Shown here: positions 1 through 15,870 of the stretch, in pieces
Layout: each line of letters opens with the position of its first letter
Position numbering within the stretch: the stretch's first letter is position 1
Origin: Ligustrum vulgare
Taxonomy: Eukaryota; Streptophyta; Magnoliopsida; Lamiales; Oleaceae
Direction of reading: 5' to 3'
DNA: 64,000 bases
NCBI GenBank assembly: GCA_963555705.1
Contig: OY743180.1
Span: forward strand, 35,248,129 to 35,312,128
Position numbers and translations under genes: made by a program
Notes under the pieces: model-generated
What the model was told of the DNA's origin: nothing
The model's database searches: none
Seen by the model: only the letters and a program-made list of their open reading frames with translations

Positions 1-471
1 TAACCGCTCCAACCTATTGTTGCTCTTACCCCCATTCCTTAAATTTAGTGTCTACTTCAGCTATTACTCCAATTGTGACTTACCAACTTCTACAACATCC
101 CGTACTCGTATAAAAGTTATTACTCACTTCACTCCTACTCCGACTCCTATTAACTCAAGTAATCTACGTCAAACATACACTAATTATAAATTCAATATTA
201 AAAACTAAATCGAACTGGCCATAATAAACATTTCACTAAAAGAATTAATTCCCTTATAAGCAACTAGGTTGTCGGCATATCAAGTGTGTAGCGTTAAAAC
301 AATTCCAAAAGACCAGTATTCTGAGAGCACGTCTTCTGCAATCAATACGAATATTTACTCATTGTCAAGCAAATCTTAAATAATATTTTAAAGTATACAA
401 AAATAAACTTTACAATAATAAATCTATTGCAATACTAAAATATGAAATTTCATAAACTTGTCTTACTCCAA

Positions 472-952
472 ATAAAAGTTATCAACTTCTTCAACTCCCG
501 GTCCGACTCCTATTAACTCAGGAAGTCTACTTCAAACATGCAATAATAATGAATTCAAAACTGAAAACAAAAGCTAAAAGACCATAAGAATTTAAATAAA
601 TAAACTACTTCCTTTACGAGAAGTACGGTTGTAGCTAGTCCAAGCGTCCATATTGAAAAGCATCCCGAAATGACAAGTATTCTACGAGAACAGCTTATGT
701 AATCGTTAATAACAATCTTTCTCAAGCAAATCTTAACAAATATTTTAAAGAAAATAATAGTAAACAATGTAAAAATACATATACAGGAATACAAGAAGAT
801 GAAACTTCATACACTACTCTTACTTCTACTTATGAAATTTTAATAACCGCTCGAACCTATTGTTGCTCTTACCCCCATTCGTTAAATTTAGTGTCTACTT
901 CAGCTATTACTCCAACTGTGACTTACCAACTCCTACAACATCCCGTACTCGT
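472..952. repeat. Example of satellite half-unit B (481 bp)
   Basis: B aligns with A along its length. Both contain a shared TCCTATTAACTCA block near the start, an AATATTTTAAAG block in the middle, and a GAAA(C/T)TTCATA block. The last ~120 bp of B (about 830-952) has its counterpart only in full-length A halves such as 41211-41345. The 843-bp dimer is therefore 362 bp of shortened A plus 481 bp of B, and full-length A is about 489 bp. Confidence 0.85.
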
Positions 953-2545
953 ATAAAAGTTATTACTCACTTCACTCCTACTCCGACTCCTATTAACTCA
1001 AGTAATCTACGTCAAACATACACTAATTATAAATTCAATATTAAAAACTAAATCGAACTGGCCATAATAAACATTTCACTAGAAGAATTAATTCCCTTAT
1101 AAGCAACTAGGTTGTCGGCATATCAAGTGTGTAGCGTTAAAACAATTCCAAAAGACCAGTATTCTGAGAGCACGTCTTCTGCAATCAATACAAATATTTA
1201 ATCATTGTCAAGCAAATCTTAAATAATATTTTAAAGTATACAAAAATAAACTTTACAATAATAAATCTATGGCAATACTAAAATATGAAATTTCATAAAC
1301 TTGTCTTACTCCAAATAAAAGTTACCAACTTCTTCAACTCCCGGTCCGACTCCTATTAACTCAGGAAGTCTACTTCAAACATGCAATAATAATGAATTCA
1401 AAACTGAAAACAAAATCTAAAGGACCATAAGAATTTAAATAAATAAACTACTTCCTTTACGAGAAGTACGGTTGTAGCTAGTCCAAGCGTCCATATTGAA
1501 AAGCATCCCGAAATGACAAGTATTCTACGAGAACAGCTTATGTAAACGTTAATAACAATCTTTCTCAAGCAAATCTTAACAAATATTTTAAAGAAAATAA
1601 TAGTAAACAATGTAAAAGTACATATACAGCAATACAAGAAGATGAAACTTCATACACTACTCTTACTTCTACTTATGAAATTTTAATAACCGCTCGAACC
1701 TATTGTTGCTCTTACCCCCATTCGTTAAATTTAGTGTCTACTTCAGCTATTACTCCAACTGTGACTTACCAACTCCTACAACATCCCGTACTCGTATAAA
1801 AGTTATTACTCACTTCACTCCTACTCCGACTCCTATTAACTCAAGTAATCTACGTGAAACATACACTAATTATAAATTCAATATTAAAAACTAAATCGAA
1901 CTGGCCATAATAAACATTTCACTAGAAGAATTATTTCCCTTATAAGCAACTAGGTTGTCGGCATATCAAGTGTGTAGCGTTAAAACAATTCCAAAAGACC
2001 AGTATTCTGAGAGCACGTCTTCTGCAATCAATACAATTATTTACTCATTGTCAAGCAAATCTTAAATAATATTTTAAAGTATACAAAAATAAACTTTACA
2101 ATAATAAATCTATTGCAATACTAAAATATGAAATTTCATAAACTTGTCTTACTCCAAATAAAAGTTACCAACTTCTTCAACTCCCGGTCCGACTCCTATT
2201 AACTCAGGAAGTCTACTTCAAACATGCAATAATAATGAATTCAAAACTGAAAACAAAATATAAAGGACCATAAGAATTTAAATAAATAAACTACGTCCTT
2301 TACGAGAAGTACGGTTGTAGCTAGTCCAAGCGTCCATGTTGAAAAGCATCCCGAAATGACAAGTATTCTACGAGAACAGCTTATGTAAACGTTAATAACA
2401 ATCTTTCTCAAGCAAATCTTAACAAATATTTTAAAGAAAATAATAGTAAACAATGTAAAAGTACATATACAGCAATACAAGAAGATGAAACTTCATACAT
2501 TACTCTTACATCTACTTACGAAATTTTAATAACCGCTCGAACCTA

Positions 2546-5500
2546 TTGTTGCTCTTACCCCCATTCGTTAAATTTAGTGTCTACTTCAGCTATTACTCCA
2601 ACTGTGACTTACAAACTCCTACAACATCCCGTACTCGTATAAAAGTTATTACTCACTTCACTCCTACTCCGACTCCTATTAACTCAAGTAATCTACGTCA
2701 AACATACACTAATTATAAATTCAATATTAAAAACTAAATAGAACTGGCCATAATAAACATTTCACTAAAAGAATTAATTCCCTTATAAGCAACTAGGTTG
2801 TCGGCATATCAAGTGTGTAGCGTTAAAACAATTCCAAAAGACCGGTATTCTGAGAGCACGTCTTCTGCAATCAATACAAATATTTACTCATTGTCAAGCA
2901 AATCTTAAATAATATTTTAAAGTATACAAAAATAAACTTTACAATAATAAATCTATTGCAATACTAAAATATGAAATTTCATAAACTTGTCTTACTCCAA
3001 ATAAAAGTTACCAACTTCTTCAACTCCCGGTCCGACTCCTATTAACTCAGGAAGTCTACTTCAAACATGCAATAATAATGAATTCAAAACTGAAAACAAA
3101 ATATAAAGGACCATAAGAATTTAAATAAATAAACTACGTCCTTTACGAGAAGTACGGTTGTAGCTAGTCCAAGCGTCCATATTGAAAAGCATCCCGAAAT
3201 GACAAGTATTCTACGAGAACAGCTTATGTAAACGTTAATAACAATCTTTCTCAAGCAAATCTTAACAAATATTTTAAAGAAAATAATAGTAAACAATGTA
3301 AAAGTACATATACAGCAATACAAGAAGATGAAACTTCATACATTACTCTTACTTCTACTTACGAAATTTTAATAACCGCTCGAACCTATTGTTGCTCTTA
3401 CCCCCATTCGTTAAATTTAGTGTCTACTTCAGCTATTACTCCAACTGTGACTTACAAACTCCTACAACATCCCGTACTCGTATAAAAGTTATTACTCACT
3501 TCACTCCTACTCCGACTCCTATTAACTCAAGTAATCTACGTCAAACATACACTAATTATAAATTCAATATTAAAAACTAAATAGAACTGTCCATAATAAA
3601 CATTTCACTAAAAGAATTAATTCCCTTATAAGCAACTAGGTTGTCGGCATATCAAGTGTGTAGCGTTAAAACAATTCCAAAAGACCAGTATTCTGAGAGC
3701 ACGTCTTCTGCAATCAATACAAATATTTACTCATTGTCAAGCAAATCTTAAATAATATTTTAAAGTATACAAAAATAAACTTTACAATAATAAATCTATT
3801 GCAATACTAAAATATGAAATTTCATAAACTTGTCTTACTCCAAATAAAAGTTACCAACTTCTTCGACTCCCGGTCCGACTCCTATTAACTCAGGAAGTCT
3901 ACTTCAAACATGCAATAATAATGAATTCAAAACTGAAAACAAAATCTAAAGGACCATAAGAATTTAAATAAATAAACTACTTCCTTTACGAGAAGTACGG
4001 TTGAAAAGCATCCCGAAATGACAAGTATTCTACGAGAACAGCTTATGTAAACGTTAATAAATTTCTTTCTCAAGCAAATCTTAACAAATATTTTAAAGAA
4101 AATAATGGTAAACAATGTAAAAATACATATACAGCAATACAAGAAGATGAAACTTCATACACTACTCTTACTTCTACTTATGAAATTTTAATAACCGCTT
4201 CAACCTAATGTTGCTCTTACCCCCATTCGTTAAATTTAGTGTCTACTTCAGCTATTACTCCAACTGTGACTTACCAACTCCTACAACATCCCGTACTCGT
4301 ATAAAAGTTATTACTCACTTCACTCCTACTCCGACTCCTATTAACTCAAGTAATCTACGTCAAACATACACTAATTATAAATTCAATATTAAAAACTAAA
4401 TAGAACTGGCCATAATAAACATTTCACTAAAAGAATTAATTCCCTTATAAGCAACTAGGTTGTCGGCATATCAAGTGTGTAGCGTTAAAACAATTCCAAA
4501 AGACCGGTATTCTGAGAGCACGTCTTCTGCAATCAATACAAATATTTACTCATTGTCAAGCAAATCTTAAATAATATTTTAAAGTATACAAAAATAAACT
4601 TTACAATAATAAATCTATTGCAATACTAAAATATGAAATTTCATAAACTTGTCTTACTCCAAATAAAAGTTACCAACTTCTTCAACTCCCGGTCCGACTC
4701 CTATTAACTCAGGAAGTCTACTTCAAACATGCAATAATAATGAATTCAAAACTGAAAACAAAATATAAAGGACCATAAGAATTTAAATAAATAAACTACG
4801 TCCTTTACGAGAAGTACGGTTGTAGCTAGTCCAAGCGTCCATATTGAAAAGCATCCCGAAATGACAAGTATTCTACGAGAACAGCTTATGTAAACGTTAA
4901 TAACAATCTTTCTCAAGCAAATCTTAACAAATATTTTAAAGAAAATAATAGTAAACAATGTAAAAGTACATATACAGCAATACAAGAAGATGAAACTTCA
5001 TACATTACTCTTACTTCTACTTACGAAATTTTAATAACCGCTCGAACCTATTGTTGCTCTTACCCCCATTCGTTAAATTTAGTGTCTACTTCAGCTATTA
5101 CTCCAACTGTGACTTACAAACTCCTACAACATCCCGTACTCGTATAAAAGTTATTACTCACTTCACTCCTACTCCGACTCCTATTAACTCAAGTAATCTA
5201 CGTCAAACATACACTAATTATAAATTCAATATTAAAAACTAAATAGAACTGTCCATAATAAACATTTCACTAAAAGAATTAATTCCCTTATAAGCAACTA
5301 GGTTGTCGGCATATCAAGTGTGTAGCGTTAAAACAATTCCAAAAGACCAGTATTCTGAGAGCACGTCTTCTGCAATCAATACAAATATTTACTCATTGTC
5401 AAGCAAATCTTAAATAATATTTTAAAGTATACAAAAATAAACTTTACAATAATAAATCTATTGCAATACTAAAATATGAAATTTCATAAACTTGTCTTAC

Positions 5501-5869
5501 TCCAAATAAAAGTTACCAACTTCTTCGACTCCCGGTCCGACTCCTATTAACTCAGGAAGTCTACTTCAAACATGCAATAATAATGAATTCAAAACTGAAA
5601 ACAAAATCTAAAGGACCATAAGAATTTAAATAAATAAACTACTTCCTTTACGAGAAGTACGGTTGAAAAGCATCCCGAAATGACAAGTATTCTACGAGAA
5701 CAGCTTATGTAAACGTTAATAAATTTCTTTCTCAAGCAAATCTTAACAAATATTTTAAAGAAAATAATGGTAAACAATGTAAAAATACATATACAGCAAT
5801 ACAAGAAGATGAAACTTCATACACTACTCTTACTTCTACTTATGAAATTTTAATAACCGCTTCAACCTA
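2546..5869. repeat. Tandem duplication of a 1662-bp two-unit block
   Basis: Units 2546-4207 and 4208-5869 each consist of one 843-bp and one 819-bp unit and share private variants. GAACTGGCC then GAACTGTCC follows the coding-like stretch in successive units (2743 and 3585; 4405 and 5247). ACCGGTATT occurs at about 2841 and 4503. A 24-bp deletion next to GTACGGTTG occurs at about 4003 and 5665. This shows unequal exchange at the two-unit level. Confidence 0.9.
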
Positions 5870-6079
5870 ATGTTGCTCTTACCCCCATTCGTTAAATTTA
5901 GTGTCTACTTCAGCTATTACTCCAACTGTGACTTACCAACTCCTACCACATCCCGTACTCGTATAAAATTTATTACTCACTTCACTCCTACTCCGACTCC
6001 TATTAACTCAAGTAATCTGCGTCAAACATACACTAATTATAAATTCAATATTAAAAACTAAATCGAACTGGCCATAATA

Positions 6080-7000
6080 AACATTTCACTAAAAGAGATA
6101 ATTCCCTTATAAGCAACTAGGTTGTCGGCATATCAAGTGTGTAGTGTTAAAACAATTCCAAAAGACCAGTATTCTGCGAGCACGTCTTCTGCAATCAATA
6201 CAAATATTTAATCATTGTCAAGCAAATCTTAAATAATATTTTAAAGTATACAAAAATAAACTTTACAATAATAAATCTATTGCAATACTAAAATATGAAA
6301 TTTCATAAACTTGTCTCACTCCAAATCAAAAAAATTTCAGTAGCAGTTCCTAATAATTGTTACTCGTACATCGACATACCTACCCCAGGTCCTTACCCTA
6401 TCCGAATAAAAGTTACCAACTTCTTCAACTCCCAGTCCGACTCCTATTAGCTCAGGAAATCTACTTCAAACATACAATAATAATGAATTCAAAACTGAAA
6501 ACAAAATCTAAAGGGCCATAAGAATTTAAATAAATAAACTACTTCCCTTACGAGAAGTACGGTTGTAGCCAGTCCAAGCGTCCATATTGTAAACCATCCC
6601 AAAAAGAGAAGTATTCTACGGAAACAGCATATGTAATCGTTAATAACAATCTTTCTCAATCAAATCTTTTAAAATATTTTAAAGAAAATAATAGTAAACA
6701 ATGCAACAATACATATATAGCAATACCAGAAGATGAAATTTCATACACTACTCTGACTTCTACTTATGAAATTTTAATAACCGCTCCAACCTATTGTTAC
6801 TCTCACCCCCATTCCTTAAATTTAGTGTCTACTTCAGCTATTACTCCAACTGTGACTTACCAACTCCTACAACATCCCGTACTCGTATAAAAGTTATTAC
6901 TCACTTCACTCCTACTCCGACTCCTATTAACTCAAGTAATCTACGTCAAACATACACTAATTATAAATTCAATATTAAAAACTAAATCGAACTGGCCATA
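6080..7000. repeat. 924-bp-class unit, duplicated at 10377-11297
   Basis: This stretch contains the 81-bp segment (about 6328-6408) missing from 843-bp units. It shares AAGAGATAATTCCC, a GTGTAGTGTT variant and CTCTCACCCCC with 10377-11297, offset 4297 bp. A third related but shorter block lies at about 8230-8500. Confidence 0.8.
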
Positions 7001-9018
7001 ATAAACATTTCACTAAAAGAATTAATTCCCTTATAAGCAACTAGGTTGTCGGCATATCAAGTGTGTAGCGTTAAAACAATTCCAAAAGACCAGTATTCTG
7101 AGAGCACGTCTTCTGCAATCAATACAAATATTTACTCATTGTCAAGCAAATCTTAAATAATATTTTAAAGTATACAAAAATAAACTTTACAATAATAAAT
7201 CTATTGCAATACTAAAATATGAAATTTCATAAACTTGTCTTACTCCAAATAAAAGTTACCAACTTCTTCAACTCCCGGTCCGACTCCTATTAACTCAGGA
7301 AGTCTACTTCAAACATGCAATAATAATGAATTCAAAACTGAAAACAAAATATAAAGGACCATAAGAATTTAAATAAATAAACTACGTCCTTTACGAGAAG
7401 TACGGTTGTAGCTAGTCCAAGCGTCCATATTGAAAAGCATCGCGAAATGACAAGTATTCTACGAGAACAGCTTATGTAAACGTTAATAACAATCTTTCTC
7501 AAGCAAATCTTAACAAATATTTTAAAGAAAATAATAGTAAACAATGTAAAAGTACATATACAGCAATACAAGAAGATGAAACTTCATACATTACTCTTAC
7601 TTCTACTTACGAAATTTTAATAACCGCTCGAACCTATTGTTGCTCTTACCCCCATTCGTTAAATTTAGTGTCTACTTCAGCTATTACTCCAACTGTGACT
7701 TACAAACTCCTACAACATCCCGTACTCGTATAAAAGTTATTACTCACTTCACTCCTACTCCGACTCCTATTAACTCAAGTTATCTACGTCAAACATACAC
7801 TAATTATAAATTTAATATTAAAAACTAAATCGAACTGGCCATAATAAACATTTCACTAAAAGAATTAATTCCCTTATAAGCAACTAGGTTGTCGGCATAT
7901 CAAGTGTGTAGCGTTAAAACAATTCCAAAAGACCAGTATTCTGAGATCACGTCTTCTGCAATCAATACAAATATTTAATCATTGTCAAGCAAATCTTAAA
8001 TAATATTTTAAAGTATAAAAAAATAAACTTTACAATAATAAATCTATTGCAATACTAAAATATGAAATTTCATAAACTTGTCTTACTCCAAATAAAAGTT
8101 ACCAACTTCTTCGACTCCCGGTCCGACTCCTATTAACTCAGGAAGTCTACTTCAAACATGCAATAATAATGAATTCAAAACTGAAAACAAAATCTAAAGG
8201 ACTATAAGAATTTAAATAAATAAACTACTTCCCTTACGAGAAGTACGGTTGTAGCCAGTCCAAGCGTCCATATTGAAAACCATCCCAAAAAGAGAAGTAT
8301 TCTACGGAAACAGCATATGTAATCGTTAATAACAATCTTTCTCAATCAAATCTTTTAAAATATTTTAAAGAAAATAATAGTAAACAATGCAACAATACAT
8401 ATATAGCAATACCAGAAGATGAAATTTCATACACTACTCTGACTTCTACTTATGAAATTTTAATAACCGCTCCAACCTATTGTTACTCTCACCCCCCATT
8501 CCTTAAATTTAGTGTCTACTTCAGCTATTACTCCAACTGTGACTTACCAACTCCTACAACATCCCGTACTCGTATAAAAGTTATTACTCACTTCACTCCT
8601 ACTCCGACTCCTATTAACTCAAGTAATCTACGTCAAACATACACTAATTATAAATTCAATATTAAAAACTAAATCGAACTGGCCATAATAAACATTTCAC
8701 TAAAAGAATTAATTCCCTTATAAGCAACTAGGTTGTCGTCATATCAAGTGTGTAGCGTTAAAACAATTCCAAAAGACCAGTATTCTGAGAGCACGTCTTC
8801 TGCAATCAATACGAATATTTAATCATTGTCAAGCAAATCTTAAATAATATTTTAAAGTATACAAAAATAAACTTTACAATAATAAATCTATTGCAATACT
8901 AAAATATGAAATTTCATAAACTTGTCTTACTCCAAATAAAAGTTACCAACTTCTTCAACTCCCGGTCCGACTCCTATTAACTCAGGAAGTCTACTTCAAA
9001 CATGCAATAATAATGAAT

Positions 9019-10330
9019 TCAAAACTGAAAACAAAATCTAAAGGACCATAAGAATTTAAATAAATAAACTACTTCCTTTACGAGAAGTACGGTTGTAGCT
9101 AGTCCAAGCGTCCATGTTGAAAAGCATCCCGAAATGACAAGTATTCTACGAGAACAGCTTATGTAAACGTTAATAACAATCTTTCTCAAGCAAATCTTAA
9201 CAAATATTTTAAAGAAAATAATAGTAAACAATGTAAAAATACATATACAGCAATACAAGAAGATGAAACTTCATACACTACTCTTACTTCTACTTATGAA
9301 ATTTTAATAACCGCTCGAACCTATTGTTGCTCTTACCCCCATTCGTTAAATTTAGTGTCTACTTCAGCTATTACTCCAACTGTGACTTACCAACTCCTAC
9401 AACATCCCGTACTCGTATAAAAGTTATTACTCACTTCACTCCTACTCCGACTCCTATTAACTCAAGTAATCTACGTCAAACATACACTAATTATAAATTC
9501 AATATTAAAAACTAAATCGAACTGGCCATAATAAACATTTCACTAGAAGAATTAATTCCCTTATAAGCAACTAGGTTTTCGGCATATCAAGTGTGTAGCG
9601 TTAAAACAATTCCAAAAGACCAGTATTCTGAGAGCACGTCTTCTGCAATCAATACAAATATTTAATCATTGTCAAGCAAATCTTAAATAATATTTTAAAG
9701 TATACAAAAATAAACTTTACAATAATAAATCTATTGCAATACTAAAATATGAAATTTCATAAACTTGTCTTACTCCAAATAAAAGTTACCAACTTCTTCA
9801 ACTCCCGGTCCGACTCCTATTAACTCAGGAAGTCTACTTCAAACATGCAATAATAATGAATTCAAAACTGAAAACAAAATCTAAAGGACCATAAGAATTT
9901 AAATAAATAAACTACTTCCTTTACGAGAAGTACGGTTGTAGCTAGTCCAAGCGTCCATATTGAAAAGCATCCCGAAATGACAAGTATTCTACGAGAACAG
10001 CTTATGTAAACGTTAATAACAATCTTTCTCAAGCAAATCTTAACAAATATTTTAAAGAAAATAATAGTAAACAATGTAAAAGTACATATACAGCAATACA
10101 AGAAGATGAAACTTCATACATTACTCTTACTTCTACTTACGAAATTTTAATAACCGCTCGAACCTATTGTTGCTCTTACCCCCATTCGTTAAATTTAGTG
10201 TCTACTTCAGCTATTACTCCAACTGTGACTTACAAACTCCTACAACATCCCGTACTCGTATAAAAGTTATTACTCACTTCACTCCTACTCCGACTCCTAT
10301 TAACTCAAGTTATCTTCGTCAAACATACAC
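9019..10330. repeat. Segment duplicated 3456 bp downstream (12475-13786)
   Basis: Private variants are shared at constant offset 3456: CTAGGTTTTCGG at 9571 and 13027, and TTATCTTCGTC at about 10310 and 13767. The match ends where 10377 switches to the 924-bp-class unit. Confidence 0.8.
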
Positions 10331-13300
10331 TAATTAAAAATTTAATATTAAAAACTAAATCGAACTGGCCATAATAAACATTTCACTAAAAGAGATAATT
10401 CCCTTATAAGCAACTAGGTTGTCGGCATATCAAGTGTGTAGTGTTAAAACAATTCCAAAAGACCAGTATTCTGCGAGCACGTCTTCTGCAATCAATACAA
10501 ATTTTTAATCATTGTCAAGCAAATCTTAAATAATATTTTAAAGTATACAAAAATAAACTTTACAATAATAAATCTATTGCAATACTAAAATATGAAATTT
10601 CATAAACTTGTCTCACTCCAAATCAAAAAAATTTCAGTAGCAGTTCCTAATAATTGTTACTCGTACATCGACATACCTACCCCAGGTCCTTACCCTATCC
10701 GAATAAAAGTTACCAACTTCTTCAACTCCCAGTCCGACTCCTATTAGCTCAGGAAATCTACTTCAAACATACAATAATAATGAATTCAAAACTGAAAACA
10801 AAATCTAAAGGGCCATAAGAATTTAAATAAATAAACTACTTCCCTTACGAGAAGTACGGTTGTAGCCAGTCCAAGCGTCCATATTGTAAACCATCCCAAA
10901 AAGAGAAGTATTCTACGGAAACAGCATATGTAATCGTTAATAACAATCTTTCTCAATCAAATCTTTTAAAATATTTTAAAGAAAATAATAGTAAACAATG
11001 CAACAATACATATATAGCAATACCAGAAGATGAAATTTCATACACTACTCTGACTTCTACTTATGAAATTTTAATAACCGCTCCAACCTATTGTTACTCT
11101 CACCCCCATTCCTTAAATTTAGTGTCTACTTCAGCTATTACTCCAACTGTGACTTACCAACTCCTACAACATCCCGTACTCGTATAAAAGTTATTACTCA
11201 CTTCACTCCTACTCCGACTCCTATTAACTCAAGTAATCTACGTCAAACATACACTAATTATAAATTCAATATAAAAAACTAAATCGAACTGGCCATAATA
11301 AACATTTCACTAAAAGAATTAATTCCCTTATAAGCAACTAGGTTGTCGGCATATCAAGTGTGTAGCGTTAAAACAATTCCAAAAGACCAGTATTCTGAGA
11401 GCACGTCTTCTGCAATCAATACAAATATTTACTCATTGTCAAGCAAATCTTAAATAATATTTTAAAGTATACAAAAATAAACTTTACAATAATAAATCTA
11501 TTGCAATACTAAAATATGAAATTTCATAAACTTGTCTTACTCCAAATAAAAGTTACCAACTTCTTCAACTCCCGGTCCGACTCCTATTAACTCAGGAAGT
11601 CTACTTCAAACATGCAATAATAATGAATTCAAAACTGAAAACAAAATCTAAAGGACCATAAGAATTTAAATAAATAAACTACTTCCTTTACGAGAAGTAC
11701 GGTTGTAGCTAGTCCAAGCGTCCATGTTGAAAAGCATCCCGAAATGACAAGTATTCTACGAGAACAGCTTATGTAAACGTTAATAACAATCTTTCTCAAG
11801 CAAATCTTAACAAATATTTTAAAGAAAATAATAGTAAACAATGTAAAAAAAATACATATACAGCAATACAAGAAGATGAAACTTCATACACTACTCTTAC
11901 TTCTACTTATGAAATTTTAATAACCGCTCGAACCTATTGTTGCTCTTACCCCCATTCGTTAAATTTAGTGTCTACTTCAGCTATTACTCCAACTGTGACT
12001 TACCAACTCCTACAACATCCCGTACTCGTATAAAAGTTATTACTCACTTCACTCCTACTCCGACTCCTATTAACTCAAGTAATCTACGTCAAACATACAC
12101 TAATTATAAATTCAATATTAAAAACTAAATCGAACTGGCCATAATAAACATTTCACTAAAAGAATTAATTCCCTTATAAGCAACTAGGTTGTCGGCATAT
12201 CAAGTGTGTAGCGTTAAAACAATTCCAAAAGACCAGTATTCTGAGAGCACGTCTTCTACAATCAATACGAATATTTAATCATTGTCAAGCAAATCTTAAA
12301 TAATATTTTAAAGTATACAAAAATAAACTTTACAATAATAAATCTATTGCAATACTAAAATATGAAATTTCATAAACTAGTCTTACTCCAAATAAAAGTT
12401 ACCAACTTCTTCAACTCCCGGTCCGACTCCTATTAACTCAGGAAGTCTACTTCAAACATGCAATAATAATGAATTCAAAACTGAAAACAAAATCTAAAGG
12501 ACCATAAGAATTTAAATAAATAAACTACTTCCTTTACGAGAAGTACGGTTGTAGCTAGTCCAAGCGTCCATGTTGAAAAGCATCCCGAAATGACAAGTAT
12601 TCTACGAGAACAGCTTATGTAAACGTTAATAACAATCTTTCTCAAGCAAATCTTAACAAATATTTTAAATAAAATAATAGTAAACAATGTAAAAATACAT
12701 ATACAGCAATACAAGAAGATGAAACTTCATACACTACTCTTACTTCTACTTATGAAATTTTAATAACCGCTCGAACCTATTGTTGCTCTTACCCCCATTC
12801 GTTAAATTTAGTGTCTACTTCAGCTATTACTCCAACTGTGACTTACCAACTCCTACAACATCCCGTACTCGTATAAAAGTTATTACTCACTTCACTCCTA
12901 CTCCGACTCCTATTAACTCAAGTAATCTACGTCAAACATACACTAATTATAAATTCAATATTAAAAACTAAATCGAACTGGCCATAATAAACATTTCACT
13001 AGAAGAATTAATTCCCTTATAAGCAACTAGGTTTTCGGCATATCAAGTGTGTAGCGTTAAAACAATTCCAAAAGACCAGTATTCTGAGAGCACGTCTTCT
13101 GCAATCAATACAAATATTTAATCATTGTCAAGCAAATCTTAAATAATATTTTAAAGTATACAAAAATAAACTTTACAATAATAAATCTATTGCAATACTA
13201 AAATATGAAATTTCATAAACTTGTCTTACTCCAAATAAAAGTTACCAACTTCTTCAACTCCCGGTCCGACTCCTATTAACTCAGGAAGTCTACTTCAAAC

Positions 13301-15870
13301 ATGCAATAATAATGAATTCAAAACTGAAAACAAAATCTAAAGGACCATAAGAATTTAAATAAATAAACTACTTCCTTTACGAGAAGTACGGTTGTAGCTA
13401 GTCCAAGCGTCCATATTGAAAAGCATCCCGAAATGACAAGTATTCTACGAGAACAGCTTATGTAAACGTTAATAACAATCTTTCTCAAGCAAATCTTAAC
13501 AAATATTTTAAAGAAAATAATAGTAAACAATGTAAAAGTACATATACAGCAATACAAGAAGATGAAACTTCATACATTACTCTTACTTCTACTTACGAAA
13601 TTTTAATAACCGCTCGAACCTATTGTTGCTCTTACCCCCATTCGTTAAATTTAGTGTCTACTTCAGCTATTACTCCAACTGTGACTTACAAACTCCTACA
13701 ACATCCCGTACTCGTATAAAAGTTATTACTCACTTCACTCCTACTCCGACTCCTATTAACTCAAGTTATCTTCGTCAAACATACACTAATTATAAATTTA
13801 ATATTAAAAACTAAATCGAACTGGCCATAATAAACATTTCACTAGAAGAATTAATTCCCTTATAAGCAACTAGGTTGTCGGCATATCAAGTGTGTAGCGT
13901 TAAAACAATTCCAAAAGACCAGTATTCTGAGAGCACGTCTTCTGCAATCAATACAAATATTTAATCATTGTCAAGCAAATCTTAAATAATATTTTAAAGT
14001 ATACAAAAATAAACTTTACAATAATAAATCTATTGCAATACTAAAATATGAAATTTCATAAACTTGTCTTACTCCAAATAAAAGTTACCAACTTCTTCAA
14101 CTCCCGGTCCGACTCCTATTAACTCAGGAAGTCTACTTCAAACATGCAATAATAATGAATTCAAAACTGAAAACAAAATCTAAAGGACCATAAGAATTTA
14201 AATAAATAAACTACTTCCTTTACGAGAAGTACGGTTGTAGCTAGTCCAAGCGTCCATATTGAAAAGCATCCCGAAATGACAAGTATTCTACGAGAACAGC
14301 TTATGTAAACGTTAATAACAATCTTTCTCAAGCAAATCTTAACAAATATTTTAAAGAAAATAATAGTAAACAATGTAAAAATACATATACAGCAATACAA
14401 GAAGATGAAACTTCATACACTACTCTTACTTCTACTTATGAAATTTTAATAACCGCTCGAACCTATTGTTGCTCTTACCCCCATTCGTTAAATTTAGTGT
14501 CCACTTCAGCTATTACTCCAACTGTGACTTACCAACTCCTACAACATCCCGTACTCGTATAAAAGTTATTACTCACTTCACTCCTACTCCGATTCCTATT
14601 AACTCAAGTAATCTACGTCAAACATTCACTAATTATAAATTCAATATTAAATACTAAATCGAACTGGCCTTAATAAACATTTCACTAAAAGAAATAATTC
14701 CCTTATAAGCAACTAGGTTGTCGGCATATCAAGTGTGTAGTGTTAAAACCATTCCAAAAGACCAGTATTTTATGAGCACGTCTTCTGCAATCAATACAAA
14801 TATTTAATCATTGTCAAGCAAATCTTAAATAATATTTTAAAGTATACAAAAATAAACTTTACACTAATAAATCTATTGCAATACTAAAATATGAAATTTC
14901 ATAAACTTGTCTTACTCCAAATAAAAGTTACCAACTTCTTCAACTCCCGGTACGACTCCTATTAACTCAGGATGTCTACTTCAAACATGCAATAATAATG
15001 AATTCAAAACTGAAAACAAAATCTAAAGGACCATAAGAATTTAAATAAATAAACTACTTCCTTTACGAGAAGTACGGTTGTAGCTAGTCCAAGCGTCCAT
15101 ATTGAAAAGCATCCCGAAATGACAAGTATTCTACGAGAACAGCTTATGTAAACGTTAATAACAATCTTTCTCAAGCAAATCTTAACAAATATTTTAAAGA
15201 AAATAATAGTAAACATAATAAAAGTACATATACACCAATACAAGAAGATGAAACTTCATACACTACTCTTACTTCTACTTATGAAATTTTAATAACCGCT
15301 CGAACCTATTGTTTCTCTTACCCCCATTCGTTAAATTTAGTGTCCACTTCAGCTATTACTCCAACTGTGACTTACCAACTCCTACCACATCCCGTACTCG
15401 TATAAAATTTATTACTCACTTCACTCCTACTCCGACTCCTATTAACTCAAGTAATTTGCGTCAAACATACACTAATTATAAATTCAATATTAAAAACTAA
15501 ATCGAACTGGCCATAATAAACATTTCACTGAAAGAGATAATTCCCTTATAAGCAACTAGGTTGTCGGCATATCAAGTGTGTAGTGTTAAAACAATTCCAA
15601 AAGACCAGTATTCTGCGAGCACGTCTTCTGCAATCAATACAAATTTTTAATCATTGTCAAGCAAATCTTAAATAATATTTTAAAGTATACAAAAATAAAC
15701 TTTACAATAATAAATCTATTGCAATACTAAAATATGAAATTTCATAAACTTGTCTTACTCCAAATAAAAAAATTTCAGTAGAAGTTCCTAACAATTGTTA
15801 CTCTGAATCCCATATTTGTTAAACTTTAGTTCCTATTTCCACTTTTACTCGTACATCGAGATACCTACCC

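Noticed and set aside
17..208. 63-codon plus-strand frame repeated in nearly every satellite unit
   Set aside because: It begins at TTG, has no ATG or gene-like composition, and is conserved only because the whole repeat is conserved.
555..794. 79-codon minus-strand hydrophobic frame in satellite half-unit B
   Set aside because: It follows the repeat, is broken by the 24-bp deletion and other variants, and shows no codon-level constraint beyond that of the neighbouring repeat.
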